Positions 7,335 to 14,352 of a stretch of DNA of 44,372 nt are shown one piece after another. The notes under the pieces are model-generated. The model saw only the letters and a program-made list of their open reading frames with translations. It did no database searches and had not been told where the DNA came from. The translations under genes and the position numbers were made by a program. Within the stretch, counting starts at the first letter, position 1; every line of letters starts with the position of its first letter. Source of the DNA: Thiobacillus denitrificans (GTDB taxonomy: Bacteria; Pseudomonadota; Gammaproteobacteria; Burkholderiales; Thiobacillaceae); NCBI GenBank assembly GCA_002343685.1, contig DDRS01000035.1, forward strand, positions 578-44,949, in the 5' to 3' direction.

Positions 7335-7751
7335 ATGAAAGTCCGCGTCAAACTCATCGAAGGCGTCAGTTTCGTCGGCCAGAGCGAATCCGGCCACAGC
7401 GTCGTGATGGACGGCCCGCCCGAAGGCGGCGGCAGGAACCTCGGCGTGCGGCCGATGGAAATGCTGCTGCTGGGCCTCGGCGGCTGCTCCGCCTACGACG
7501 TCGTCCACATCCTGAGAAAGGGCCGCCAGCAGGTCACCGACTGCGTCGCCGACATCGACGCCAGCCGCGCCGAAACCGACCCCAAGGTCTTCACCAAAAT
7601 CCACGTCCACTTCACCGTCAGCGGTAAATCGCTCGACCCCAAGCGCGTCGAACAGGCGGTGAAGCTCTCCGCCGAAAAATACTGCTCGGCCAGCATCATG
7701 CTCGGCAAGGCGGCCGCGATCAGCCACGATTTCGAAATCGTGGAAGGCTGA
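7335..7751 (+). CDS. OsmC/Ohr family protein (YhfA-like)
   Basis: 138-residue member of the OsmC fold, whose better-known relatives reduce organic hydroperoxides with a pair of cysteines. Both are present: C51 in LGGCSAYDV and C117 in EKYCSAS, at the usual spacing. The sequence resembles the YhfA branch, whose substrate is uncertain, rather than Ohr or OsmC proper. GAGG lies nine bases before the ATG. It directly follows the ElyC-type gene and ends before a hairpin that terminates the opposing toxin gene. Confidence 0.85.
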   Translation: MKVRVKLIEGVSFVGQSESGHSVVMDGPPEGGGRNLGVRPMEMLLLGLGGCSAYDVVHILRKGRQQVTDCVADIDASRAETDPKVFTKIHVHFTVSGKSLDPKRVEQAVKLSAEKYCSASIMLGKAAAISHDFEIVEG

Positions 7752-7780
7752 AACAAAACGGGCGCCACAAGGCGCCCGTT
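7752..7780 (-). terminator. Terminator of the first toxin-antitoxin operon
   Basis: A perfect nine-base stem ACGGGCGCC-ACAA-GGCGCCCGT (7758-7779). Only the minus strand has a following T-rich tract, so it mainly ends the vapBC-type transcript; it may also serve the OsmC gene weakly. Confidence 0.8.
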
Positions 7781-7802
7781 GCTTCCTACCCTTGCTTCTG
7801 TT

Positions 7803-8192
7803 TCATTCCCACAACACGTCAACGGGGTACTCCCCCGTCACACGGTCGGCTGACACAAGCGTGAGGCCTTCGTAACGGGCCTGCGCGACGAGCATGCGAT
7901 CGAACGGGTCGCCGTGGCTGGCCGGCAACACGCCCAATTCCCGAATATGCGCCAACGCGACAGGCAAGGCTTTCAGCGTCCCATTGTCGAGATAGACTTC
8001 AGCCAGCGCGACAGGTGATATCGGCGGGCGCATCTTGTCCAGCGCCGTCTTGATCTGCATTTCCCACACGCTCACCAGGCTGAGAAACACCTCGTTCCGG
8101 CCATCCTCGCATGCCTCGCGCACCCCCGCTGGAATGCGTGCATCCGCCGAATCGAGCCACAAAAAAACGTGCGTATCCAGCAACAGCCTCAT
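7803..8192 (-). CDS. PIN-domain toxin (VapC-like ribonuclease)
   Basis: 129-residue PIN domain, expected to be a magnesium-dependent RNase that cuts tRNA or rRNA when freed from its antitoxin. Acidic active-site residues are in place: D6 (LLLDTH), E44 (SVWEMQIK), D95/D98 in HGDPFDRML, and D116 (VSADR). The sequence is of the PIN subgroup commonly paired with Phd/YefM-type antitoxins. Its start overlaps the antitoxin stop by four bases (ATGA), the standard coupling of type II systems. The RNA target cannot be read from the sequence. Confidence 0.9.
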   Translation of the reverse strand: MRLLLDTHVFLWLDSADARIPAGVREACEDGRNEVFLSLVSVWEMQIKTALDKMRPPISPVALAEVYLDNGTLKALPVALAHIRELGVLPASHGDPFDRMLVAQARYEGLTLVSADRVTGEYPVDVLWE

Positions 8193-8431
8193 GTCTGTTC
8201 CCGCCCCAGCCAGAATTCATCCGGGAGCGGGGCGTCAAAATCAGGGGCCACATAAAAGGGCGTGTCCTTGTGCAACCCGAACGTGCGTTTTTCTTGTTTG
8301 GGCAGCCCCACCGGCACCAGCTTCACCACAGGCTTGTTGGCACGCGAGATGACGACCTCTTCCCCCGCCTCGGCTGCGGCGATCAGCGCCGACAGGGTCG
8401 TTTTTGCTTCGTGGATATTGACCGTCTTCAT
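8189..8431 (-). CDS. Phd/YefM-type antitoxin
   Basis: 80-residue partner of the PIN toxin. The N-terminal half (MKTVNIHEAKTTLSALI, then GEEVVISRANKPVVKL) is a typical Phd/YefM DNA-binding and dimerisation module; the C-terminal half, rich in Asp, Phe and Pro, is the likely toxin-binding tail. AGGAGG precedes the ATG. Such antitoxins repress their own operon, and a palindrome sits directly upstream at 8442-8451. Confidence 0.9.
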   Translation of the reverse strand: MKTVNIHEAKTTLSALIAAAEAGEEVVISRANKPVVKLVPVGLPKQEKRTFGLHKDTPFYVAPDFDAPLPDEFWLGREQT

Positions 8432-8441
8432 GACCCCTCCT

Positions 8442-8459
8442 GTTAGCTAACAAGTTAGC
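8442..8459. promoter_or_regulatory. Putative operator of the first toxin-antitoxin operon
   Basis: Perfect ten-base palindrome GTTAGCTAAC (8442-8451) followed two bases later by a further half-site GTTAGC (8454-8459). It lies between the likely promoter and the ribosome site of the antitoxin gene, where autorepression by a Phd-type protein is expected. Confidence 0.55.
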
Positions 8460-8505
8460 CATATCGTAAGGTCGCCGCGCGCAAAACTCAAGAACAAAAA
8501 TGGGG

Positions 8506-11163
8506 TCACCCATTGTTCATCGGCCGAATATCGTGTCTGGCCCTGAGGTTTGATTGGTCAACCAACATGGTCAAGGCCTGTTGTTCGCACCATTTGAGCC
8601 ACATCCCCCTGAGCGCGGCCTCAAGGCTGCGGGCAAAGCGTGGCGCATCGCACAGCGGCGACGCCAGCAGCCGCGCGCGCAGGCCGGCGCGCAACTCGGC
8701 GAGCATCGGCACGTCGGCGGCGAACGCTGCCGCCTTCGCCACGTAGTCGTCGGCGTTCCCGGCGATCCACTGCGGCAAGCCGAGGTTATGCAGGATCGTT
8801 TCGCCCTGGTGGCCGATGAAGCGGTCCCCGCGCATCGAAAGCACCGGCACGCCCATCCATAGTGCCTCGACGGTGGTGGTGATGCCCGGATAGGGGAAGG
8901 GGTCGAGCGCGATGTCGACCGCGTGGTATGCGCGGAAGTGATCCTCGTGGCTCGCGAACTGCCCTTCGAGCGTCAGGCGAGCGACGTCGACACCCAGGGA
9001 CGCGAACTTCGCCAGCACGTCCTCGCGCACTTCGGGTGCCCCGAGGCTCTTGGTCTTCAGATAGAACCGCGCGTCGGGGACGGCCTGCAGCAGGCGCGCC
9101 CAGACCGCGATCACCTCGTCGGTCACCTTGTTGAGATTATTGAAGCAGCCGAAGGTGACGCAGCCCTTGCCCTGCGCCGGCAAAGGGTCCACCGTGATCG
9201 GCAGGTCAGGCGGCGAGAAGCAGATATAGGATTCCGGCATGCGCCAGGGCGTCTCAGTGAACTGTCCCTCTTCGCCGGCCGGCAGGGCCCAGGGGTCGGC
9301 CAGCACGTAATCCATCGCGTCCAGGCCGGTCGTGCCAAGATAGCCCAGCCAGGTCACCTGGACCGGGGCAGGCTTCCATGCGAACACCGGCAGGCGGTTA
9401 TTGGCCGTGTGGCCAGCCAGGTCGATCAGGATGTCGACCCCGTCTGCATGGATACGGGCAGCCAGGGCTTGATCGTCGAATTTCGAATTCGTCGCATCGC
9501 ACCAGCGCCCGAACGAGCGGCGCAGCCTAGCGTTGAGCTCGTCGCTTCGGATGGCCGTCGCATAAGCGAACAGCTCCAGCTTTTCGGGATCGAGGCTTTC
9601 GAGCACGTTCTGCAGAAAGAAGCCCACCGGATGCTGGCCGAGGTCGCCCGAAACAAAGCCCACGCGCAGACGCCGCTCCGGATCCGCCAGGTTGTCATGG
9701 CGCCCGAACGGCTTCGCCTTGCGCGCCGCCTTATCGCCATAGGCGCGCGCTTCCGCAAACAGCGATGCCGGAGATGTCCCTGCTTGGTAGTTGAGGCCTA
9801 ACAACATGTTGCTGTGCAGGCTGAACAGGCCATCCGGGTCGAGCGCCAGTGCTCGCCGATACATGGCCAGCGCGTCATCATGGCGCCCCGCGTCGAGCAG
9901 CGCCCCGGCAAGAAGATTGATCGTGTGGTCCGAATCCAGGCGTAGCGCGACGGCTCGCTGCAATGCGGCGATTGCCGCTTCGTAGCGGTCAATTTTCTTG
10001 AGGGTTACCCCCATATTCTTGTAGGTCTCGGCGTCGTCTGGCTGCAACGTCAAGGCCATCTCAAAAGCGGCCACCGCTTCGTCGTAGCGCTTCAGCTCGT
10101 GCAAAGCTTTGCCCTTGCCCTGGTAGCCCGCAAACGCGTCGGGGCGACACTCGATTACGCGCTCGGCGGTGTGCAAAGCGTCCTCGAAGCGGCCGAGAAG
10201 ATACTGGACCGCGACCAGGTTAATCAGGGCCTCGGCAAAGTCCGGCTTCAACTCGAGCGCGGTTGAGTAGGCCGCCACCGCGTCCTCGGTACGCTCCAGA
10301 TCACGCAGCGCGTTGCCGCGATTCATGTGGATTTCCGCGTCCGGGCGCAGGGCGAGCGCACGCTCGAAGGCGGCGAGCGCCTCGTCGTGGCGGCCGAGCT
10401 TTTGCAGCACGTGGCCGAGGTTGTTGTGCGCGTCGACCAGTTGCGGCGCCCGCACGGATGCGCGCCGGTAGGCAGCGGCTGCCTCGTCGAGGCGTCCCAG
10501 CCCGTCCAGCGCGAAGCCCAGGTTATAGAGCGCCGGCACCATGCCCGCGTCGAGCGTCACGGCCCGCTCGAACAGCGGCACCGCGTCCCGCGGCCGCCCC
10601 TGCAGCAAGGCCGCCATGCCCAGCAGGTAGGCGAGATGCGGCGACTTCGCGTGATGCGGCTGCAGTTCGCGGCCGAGCCGCTCGGCTTCTGCGTGGCGCC
10701 CTGTCTGCATCAGCGCATCGAGCTGGCGCAGCGCCCCGTTCAGCGGCACCGGCTTGCCCGGCTTGCCCGGCTTCGCCCTGTCGCCGGCGCGTGCCTGGCG
10801 CAGCAACTCGTCGGCGAGCGGATGGCGCAGCCCCTTGCCGATGGCCTCGGTGATGAGCTTGCGCGCGTCCTTCGCGCGGCCGAGCTGGAGCAGGCACTGC
10901 GCCTGCATCAGCCAGAACCGCGCCTGCCCCGGCGCAACCGCGCGCGCCTGTTCGACGAGCGGCAGCGCTGCCGGAAAATCGCCCTGGCTCAGCAGCAGAT
11001 CCGCGAAATGCCCCAGCAACTCGGGCTGGCGCGGATACACCGCCAGCTGCTGGCGGTAGAGCGCGGCCGCCTCCGCCGGGCGGCCGCCCTTGCGGTATTC
11101 GAGCGCCATGCGCAAGGCCTGCTGCAGATCCGGCGGAAGGAGGGGCGCATAGGGAGCTTGCAT
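8506..11163 (-). CDS. TPR-repeat GT41 (SPINDLY/OGT-like) glycosyltransferase
   Basis: Large two-part protein (885 residues from ATG 11163). Residues about 10-470 are a superhelix of more than ten tetratricopeptide repeats with the usual pattern (for example NLGHVLQKLGRHDEALAAFERAL). The C-terminal part, from RLRVGFVSGDLGQHPVGFF to the end, is a glycosyltransferase family 41 domain with LIDLAGHTANNR, WLGYLGTTGLDAMDY, FGCFNNLNKVT and DPFPYPGITTTVEALWMGVPV. Family members transfer GlcNAc or another sugar to Ser/Thr of proteins in the cytoplasm. No acceptor is obvious nearby; the downstream neighbours are a toxin-antitoxin pair. No good ribosome site precedes ATG 11163, and an in-frame GTG at 11226 is an alternative start. 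A terminator separates it from the porin gene. Confidence 0.9.
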   Translation of the reverse strand: MQAPYAPLLPPDLQQALRMALEYRKGGRPAEAAALYRQQLAVYPRQPELLGHFADLLLSQGDFPAALPLVEQARAVAPGQARFWLMQAQCLLQLGRAKDARKLITEAIGKGLRHPLADELLRQARAGDRAKPGKPGKPVPLNGALRQLDALMQTGRHAEAERLGRELQPHHAKSPHLAYLLGMAALLQGRPRDAVPLFERAVTLDAGMVPALYNLGFALDGLGRLDEAAAAYRRASVRAPQLVDAHNNLGHVLQKLGRHDEALAAFERALALRPDAEIHMNRGNALRDLERTEDAVAAYSTALELKPDFAEALINLVAVQYLLGRFEDALHTAERVIECRPDAFAGYQGKGKALHELKRYDEAVAAFEMALTLQPDDAETYKNMGVTLKKIDRYEAAIAALQRAVALRLDSDHTINLLAGALLDAGRHDDALAMYRRALALDPDGLFSLHSNMLLGLNYQAGTSPASLFAEARAYGDKAARKAKPFGRHDNLADPERRLRVGFVSGDLGQHPVGFFLQNVLESLDPEKLELFAYATAIRSDELNARLRRSFGRWCDATNSKFDDQALAARIHADGVDILIDLAGHTANNRLPVFAWKPAPVQVTWLGYLGTTGLDAMDYVLADPWALPAGEEGQFTETPWRMPESYICFSPPDLPITVDPLPAQGKGCVTFGCFNNLNKVTDEVIAVWARLLQAVPDARFYLKTKSLGAPEVREDVLAKFASLGVDVARLTLEGQFASHEDHFRAYHAVDIALDPFPYPGITTTVEALWMGVPVLSMRGDRFIGHQGETILHNLGLPQWIAGNADDYVAKAAAFAADVPMLAELRAGLRARLLASPLCDAPRFARSLEAALRGMWLKWCEQQALTMLVDQSNLRARHDIRPMNNG

Positions 11164-11240
11164 AAAGAGAACCGAGGATGAACGGCGGCGAGGAAACCAC
11201 GAAGCCGCGAGTTTACCTGCCCTCACCGCGCGACAGGCAT

Positions 11241-11269
11241 AAAAAACGGGCTCCCGCAGGAGCCCGTTT
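11241..11269 (-). terminator. Terminator of the porin gene
   Basis: AAACGGGCTCC-CGCA-GGAGCCCGTTT is an 11-base-pair perfect stem. On the minus strand it is followed by a run of six T, giving a strong terminator for porin mRNA before the glycosyltransferase gene. Confidence 0.9.
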
Positions 11270-11307
11270 CAGCTTCGTCATTCAAACCGGGTTGCCCCGG
11301 CGTTGAA

Positions 11308-12345
11308 TTAGAAGGTGTGAATCATACCCAGCGAGAAGACGGAAACGTCGCCGCCGCACGTCGCGCAGCTGCCAACCTGGTCGGTGCTGCCGACGCCGCT
11401 GCCGAAAGCGATGTATTCGCCGTCAGCGTACAGTGCGTAGACCGTGGTGCGCTTGGACAGGTTGTAGTCGGCGCCAATGGTCCACTGCTTGGGATCATTG
11501 GAGCTGCCGTCGACGTCGCCGTCCATGTAGTTGGCCTTCAGGACCACGTTGCCCATGGTGTAGGCCGCGCCCAGCAGCCAGGAATCGAAGTCCGCATCGA
11601 CGCTGGTTTCGCCGTCCGACTTGTCGTACTGGCCGACCACCTTGAAGTTGCCGAAGCTGTAGCCGGCAGCCACACGCCACTCTTTATCGACACCGACGGC
11701 TTCGAGCGCGTCGCCGGCGCTATAGCCCAGGCCCACGAACAGGGGGCCGTTGGTGTAGGTGCCGTTCAGGCTCCAGAAGGAGTCGTCGGCAAAATCGCCA
11801 TTATTACCAGAGGGGCCCATGCCGCCATCAACAATGGGGGCTTCCATCGAGTTGCTGTACTGGGCAGCGAAGGCCAGGCCGCTGAAGCTGGGCGACATGT
11901 AGGTCACCGAGTTCTTGCCGCGGGTGTCGGAATCGACACCGGTCACGTTGCGCGAGTCGGCCATGGTCTCGCCGAACAGGTCGATGTTGCGGCCGATCAG
12001 TAGCAGCGGGGTGCCGTAGTTGCCGATCATCACGGTGCCCATGGCGTCGCTCTTCAGGCCGACGAAGACGTTGCGGCTAGCCCAGCTGCCGTTCGCCTCG
12101 TCGACGTTGATGTCGGTCTCGATCTGCCAGATGGCGGCCAGGCCGCCGCCCAGGTCTTCGGAACCCTTGAAGCCGATGCGGCTGGCGTTGGAGGAAATTT
12201 GCAGATCTTCGGTATCATCAGTCTGGTCATCGAAAAGCGACGCGGATACGTGCAGCTTGCCGTACACGTCGACGTTGCTGGTGGCCGCGAAAGCGGGAAC
12301 GGAGACGGCGCCGGCAACGGCCAGGGCGATCAGGGATTTTTTCAT
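11308..12345 (-). CDS. Gram-negative general porin (betaproteobacterial type)
   Basis: 345-residue outer-membrane beta-barrel, expected to be a 16-stranded trimeric porin admitting small solutes. The signal peptide MKKSLIALAVAGAVSVPAFA is followed by the typical first strand SNVDVYGKLHVS, then SRIGFKGSEDLGGGLAAIWQIE, and the chain ends in Phe, as needed for BAM insertion. An unusual CATC pair (C327/C330) lies just before the last strand. AGGAG precedes the ATG, but within a potential hairpin, and the transcript has a structured leader of about 90 bases. It is flanked by its own promoter and terminator, so it is a single-gene unit. Confidence 0.93.
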   Translation of the reverse strand: MKKSLIALAVAGAVSVPAFAATSNVDVYGKLHVSASLFDDQTDDTEDLQISSNASRIGFKGSEDLGGGLAAIWQIETDINVDEANGSWASRNVFVGLKSDAMGTVMIGNYGTPLLLIGRNIDLFGETMADSRNVTGVDSDTRGKNSVTYMSPSFSGLAFAAQYSNSMEAPIVDGGMGPSGNNGDFADDSFWSLNGTYTNGPLFVGLGYSAGDALEAVGVDKEWRVAAGYSFGNFKVVGQYDKSDGETSVDADFDSWLLGAAYTMGNVVLKANYMDGDVDGSSNDPKQWTIGADYNLSKRTTVYALYADGEYIAFGSGVGSTDQVGSCATCGGDVSVFSLGMIHTF

Positions 12346-12347
12346 TG

Positions 12348-12404
12348 CTTTCTCCTAAGAAAGTAAAAATAAAAACCAGTTATGGTTTCAAGCTCTGCAG
12401 AGCT
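12348..12404 (-). promoter_or_regulatory. Structured 5' leader of the porin mRNA
   Basis: Three inverted repeats lie in the leader. A 14-base perfect palindrome AGCTCTGCAGAGCT is at 12391-12404. AAACCA-N4-TGGTTT (12373-12388) is followed on the minus strand by a T-rich tract. CTTTCT-N4-AGAAAG (12348-12363) places part of the Shine-Dalgarno in its loop and stem. This arrangement suggests post-transcriptional control by a small RNA or by RNA folding, as known for enterobacterial porins. The link is inference. Confidence 0.5.
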
Positions 12405-12439
12405 GTCCCACACGGATATGTGCTTGTTGGACGAGGTCG

Positions 12440-12467
12440 ATTATCCAGACCCGGGGCTGGGCAGCAA
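12440..12467 (-). promoter_or_regulatory. Porin promoter
   Basis: Minus strand -35 TTGCTG (12462-12467), 16-base spacer, -10 GATAAT (12440-12445). The start point would fall near 12433, giving a leader of about 88 bases. It lies in the 190-base gap between the porin and the second toxin gene. Confidence 0.55.
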
Positions 12468-12534
12468 GGAAACCTGTTGTTTTTTCTGCAGCGACCGAGG
12501 GAAAGTGTTGTTTTGTTGCACAGAGACAACAGAT

Positions 12535-12945
12535 TCAAGCAATCAAGATCAGAAATTCGGATGGCGTGATGACGGGAACCAGGCTTTGCTTGAAATCGCG
12601 CGGGTTGCGCGTGACGAGATAGTCGGTCTGACACTGGGCGGCGCTGACGGCCTGAACGGCATCCTCAAAATCGCGCCAGCCGAGAGCCAACGCCTGCTGC
12701 AGGACCGCGTGATCGACCGGTTCGACTCGGAGCATGGCGGTGAGATCGATCAGAACAGAAGCAGTTTTCTGTTGCCCCAGATGTTTGGCCAGCAGGTAGT
12801 GCAAGGTGGTGAGGGTATGCGCTGCGATATGCCCGGTTGCGCCGCCCAGTTCGATATGCGCCAGCACACGCGCCGAATCACGAAACCAGGGCTCACGTTG
12901 CGCGAGCACGTCGAGCACGACGTTGGTATCGATGAAGAGCTTCAC
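12535..12945 (-). CDS. PIN-domain protein, probable toxin of a second type II pair
   Basis: 136-residue PIN domain beginning KLFIDTNVVLDVL, with D6 in the first conserved position. The later acidic cluster is DFEDAVQ, and DYLVTRNPRDF is the fourth-position region. It belongs to a different PIN subgroup from the toxin at 7803-8192 (the one with TRNPRDF). The gene overlaps the upstream antitoxin by four bases. Predicted to be a magnesium-dependent RNase; target unknown. No obvious terminator follows, so read-through into the porin leader region is possible. Confidence 0.85.
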   Translation of the reverse strand: MKLFIDTNVVLDVLAQREPWFRDSARVLAHIELGGATGHIAAHTLTTLHYLLAKHLGQQKTASVLIDLTAMLRVEPVDHAVLQQALALGWRDFEDAVQAVSAAQCQTDYLVTRNPRDFKQSLVPVITPSEFLILIA

Positions 12946-13178
12946 AGGCCGTGCTTGCTGTGCAAATGGGCTTTGTATTCCTCAGTGTCCGTCTGCGGCG
13001 GCAACACGCCGGCCAGACGACCCACCCTGGGCGGCAAAGGTTTTTCGGTTTCGTCGGGCAGGCTGGCCAGGTATTGCGTCAACAGGCGCGACAGGCTGGT
13101 TCCATGCGCCGCAACGTAGCGCTTGGCTTTTTTGACGGTGTCGGCATCGATGCTGAGGGTGAGTTTATTGGTGGACAT
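12942..13178 (-). CDS. Probable antitoxin (DUF6364-like) of the second pair
   Basis: 78-residue protein from the ATG at 13178, with GAGG about eight bases upstream. The N-terminal stretch KLTLSIDADTVKKAKRYVAAHGTSLSRLLTQYL looks like a ribbon-helix-helix DNA-binding unit: a short beta strand followed by two helices. The tail, from about residue 41, is Pro/charged and would bind the PIN toxin. Similar small proteins are annotated DUF6364. It overlaps the toxin gene by ATGA. The frame remains open upstream, but that extension is non-coding. Confidence 0.82.
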   Translation of the reverse strand: MSTNKLTLSIDADTVKKAKRYVAAHGTSLSRLLTQYLASLPDETEKPLPPRVGRLAGVLPPQTDTEEYKAHLHSKHGL

Positions 13179-13191
13179 GACGAACCTCGGA

Positions 13192-13222
13192 ATACGTATA
13201 GAACAATAACCAATATACGTAC
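13192..13222. promoter_or_regulatory. Paired TACGTA sites upstream of the second antitoxin
   Basis: Two perfect TACGTA palindromes (13193-13198, the first extended to ATACGTAT, and 13216-13221) are spaced 23 bases centre to centre, roughly two helical turns. They lie 15-45 bases before the antitoxin start, so they probably form the operator for autorepression by the ribbon-helix-helix protein. Confidence 0.55.
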
Positions 13223-13378
13223 ATGAATGAGGTTTGCCAAGCCAGGTGGACGTTTGCCTCAACCAGGGCCATTCCTTATTCAGCCTGCATGTTTCTTGAG
13301 CAATTTCGCCAGATCGGCAGGCGAAGCGAATACGGTTTTCGCCACCCGGCCTATCGTGATGACGCCGAACGCACGGAC

Positions 13379-13384
13379 TACAAT
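13379..13384 (+). promoter_or_regulatory. Candidate -10 box of the ypfJ-like gene
   Basis: TACAAT 35 bases before the ATG at 13420; no clear -35 box. The region from 13223 to here holds nothing else that I can recognise. Confidence 0.3.
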
Positions 13385-13419
13385 AGCTCATCACCCACCC
13401 AATAAACCAAGGAGTGCCC

Positions 13420-14277
13420 ATGCGCTGGGAACGTGGACGACGCAGCGACAACATCGAGGACCGGCGCGGCATGCGCGTGAGCGGCAAGGGGATCGCCGGC
13501 GGCGGCATCGGGGCGATCGTGCTGGCGCTGGTGGCGATGTATTTCGGGATGGACCCGGCGGTGGTGCTGAACCAGGCGGGCACGCAGGCGCCGACGCAGG
13601 CCGAACAGCAGCCGGCGGCGTTCAGCCCGGAAGAGGAAAAACTCAAGGAATTCATGTCGGTGGTGCTGGCAGACACGGAAGACGTGTGGGGCACGCTGTT
13701 CCAGGGCTCGGGCCAGCGCTACCAGCAGCCGAAGCTGGTGCTGTTTTCCGGCGCGGTGCAGTCGGCGTGCGGCTTCGCCGAGGCGGCGATGGGGCCGTTC
13801 TACTGCCCGGGCGACCAGAAGCTGTATCTGGACATGAGCTTCTTCAACGATCTGGCGCAGCGCCACGATGCGCCGGGCGACTTCGCGCAGGCCTACGTGG
13901 TGGCGCACGAGGTGGGGCACCACGTGCAGACGCTCTTGGGCGTGTCGGAACAGGTGCACGCGGCGCGAAGCCGCGCGGACGAGACCGAGGGCAACGCGCT
14001 GCAGGTGCGGATGGAGCTGCAGGCCGACTGCTTTGCCGGGGTGTGGGCGCACCACGCCAACAAGCAGCGGCAGATCCTGGAGCCGGGCGACACCGAGGAA
14101 GCGCTGGCGGCCGCGGCCGGGGTCGGCGACGACCGCCTGCAGAAACAGGCGCGCGGATTCGTGGTGCCGGAATCCTTCACCCACGGCTCGTCGGAACAGC
14201 GCATGCGCTGGTTCAAGCGCGGCATGCAGCGCGGCGATCCCGCGCAATGTGACACCTTCAAGTCAGCGCAGCTGTAG
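13420..14277 (+). CDS. ypfJ: YpfJ-like neutral zinc metallopeptidase
   Basis: 285-residue protein of the YpfJ (neutral zinc metallopeptidase) family. The start MRWERGRRSDNIEDRRG is typical. One membrane segment (about 25-44) anchors it, and the C-terminal catalytic domain has HEVGHH (H163, E164, H167) with the third ligand probably E199 in MELQADC. Metal binding and peptidase activity follow from the motif; the physiological substrate is unknown for the whole family. AAGGAG ends six bases before the ATG at 13420, and an in-frame GTG two codons earlier lies inside that site and is rejected. Converges on clsB. Confidence 0.92.
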   Translation: MRWERGRRSDNIEDRRGMRVSGKGIAGGGIGAIVLALVAMYFGMDPAVVLNQAGTQAPTQAEQQPAAFSPEEEKLKEFMSVVLADTEDVWGTLFQGSGQRYQQPKLVLFSGAVQSACGFAEAAMGPFYCPGDQKLYLDMSFFNDLAQRHDAPGDFAQAYVVAHEVGHHVQTLLGVSEQVHAARSRADETEGNALQVRMELQADCFAGVWAHHANKQRQILEPGDTEEALAAAAGVGDDRLQKQARGFVVPESFTHGSSEQRMRWFKRGMQRGDPAQCDTFKSAQL

Positions 14278-14291
14278 GAAGGATTACTTGC

Positions 14292-14306
14292 GGGCCGGAG
14301 CGGCCC
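14292..14306. terminator. Weak hairpin between ypfJ and clsB
   Basis: GGGCCG-GAG-CGGCCC, six GC pairs, in the 75-base convergent gap. It lacks a good T-run on either strand, so its role as a terminator is uncertain. Confidence 0.3.
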
Positions 14307-14352
14307 TGCTGCAGCCATCCCGTCGCCGGTTCGCGGGAGGCCGCCTGCTTTC

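Noticed and set aside
7803..13178. A defence island or mobile element between the two toxin-antitoxin pairs
   Set aside because: No transposase, integrase, terminal repeats or att-like duplications were seen. The neighbours (glycosyltransferase, porin) are not defence genes. Left only as a synteny question.
13227..14252. A plus-strand frame of 341 codons overlapping the ypfJ-like gene
   Set aside because: It is a frame-shifted shadow of the metallopeptidase gene, which alone has a ribosome site and zinc motif.
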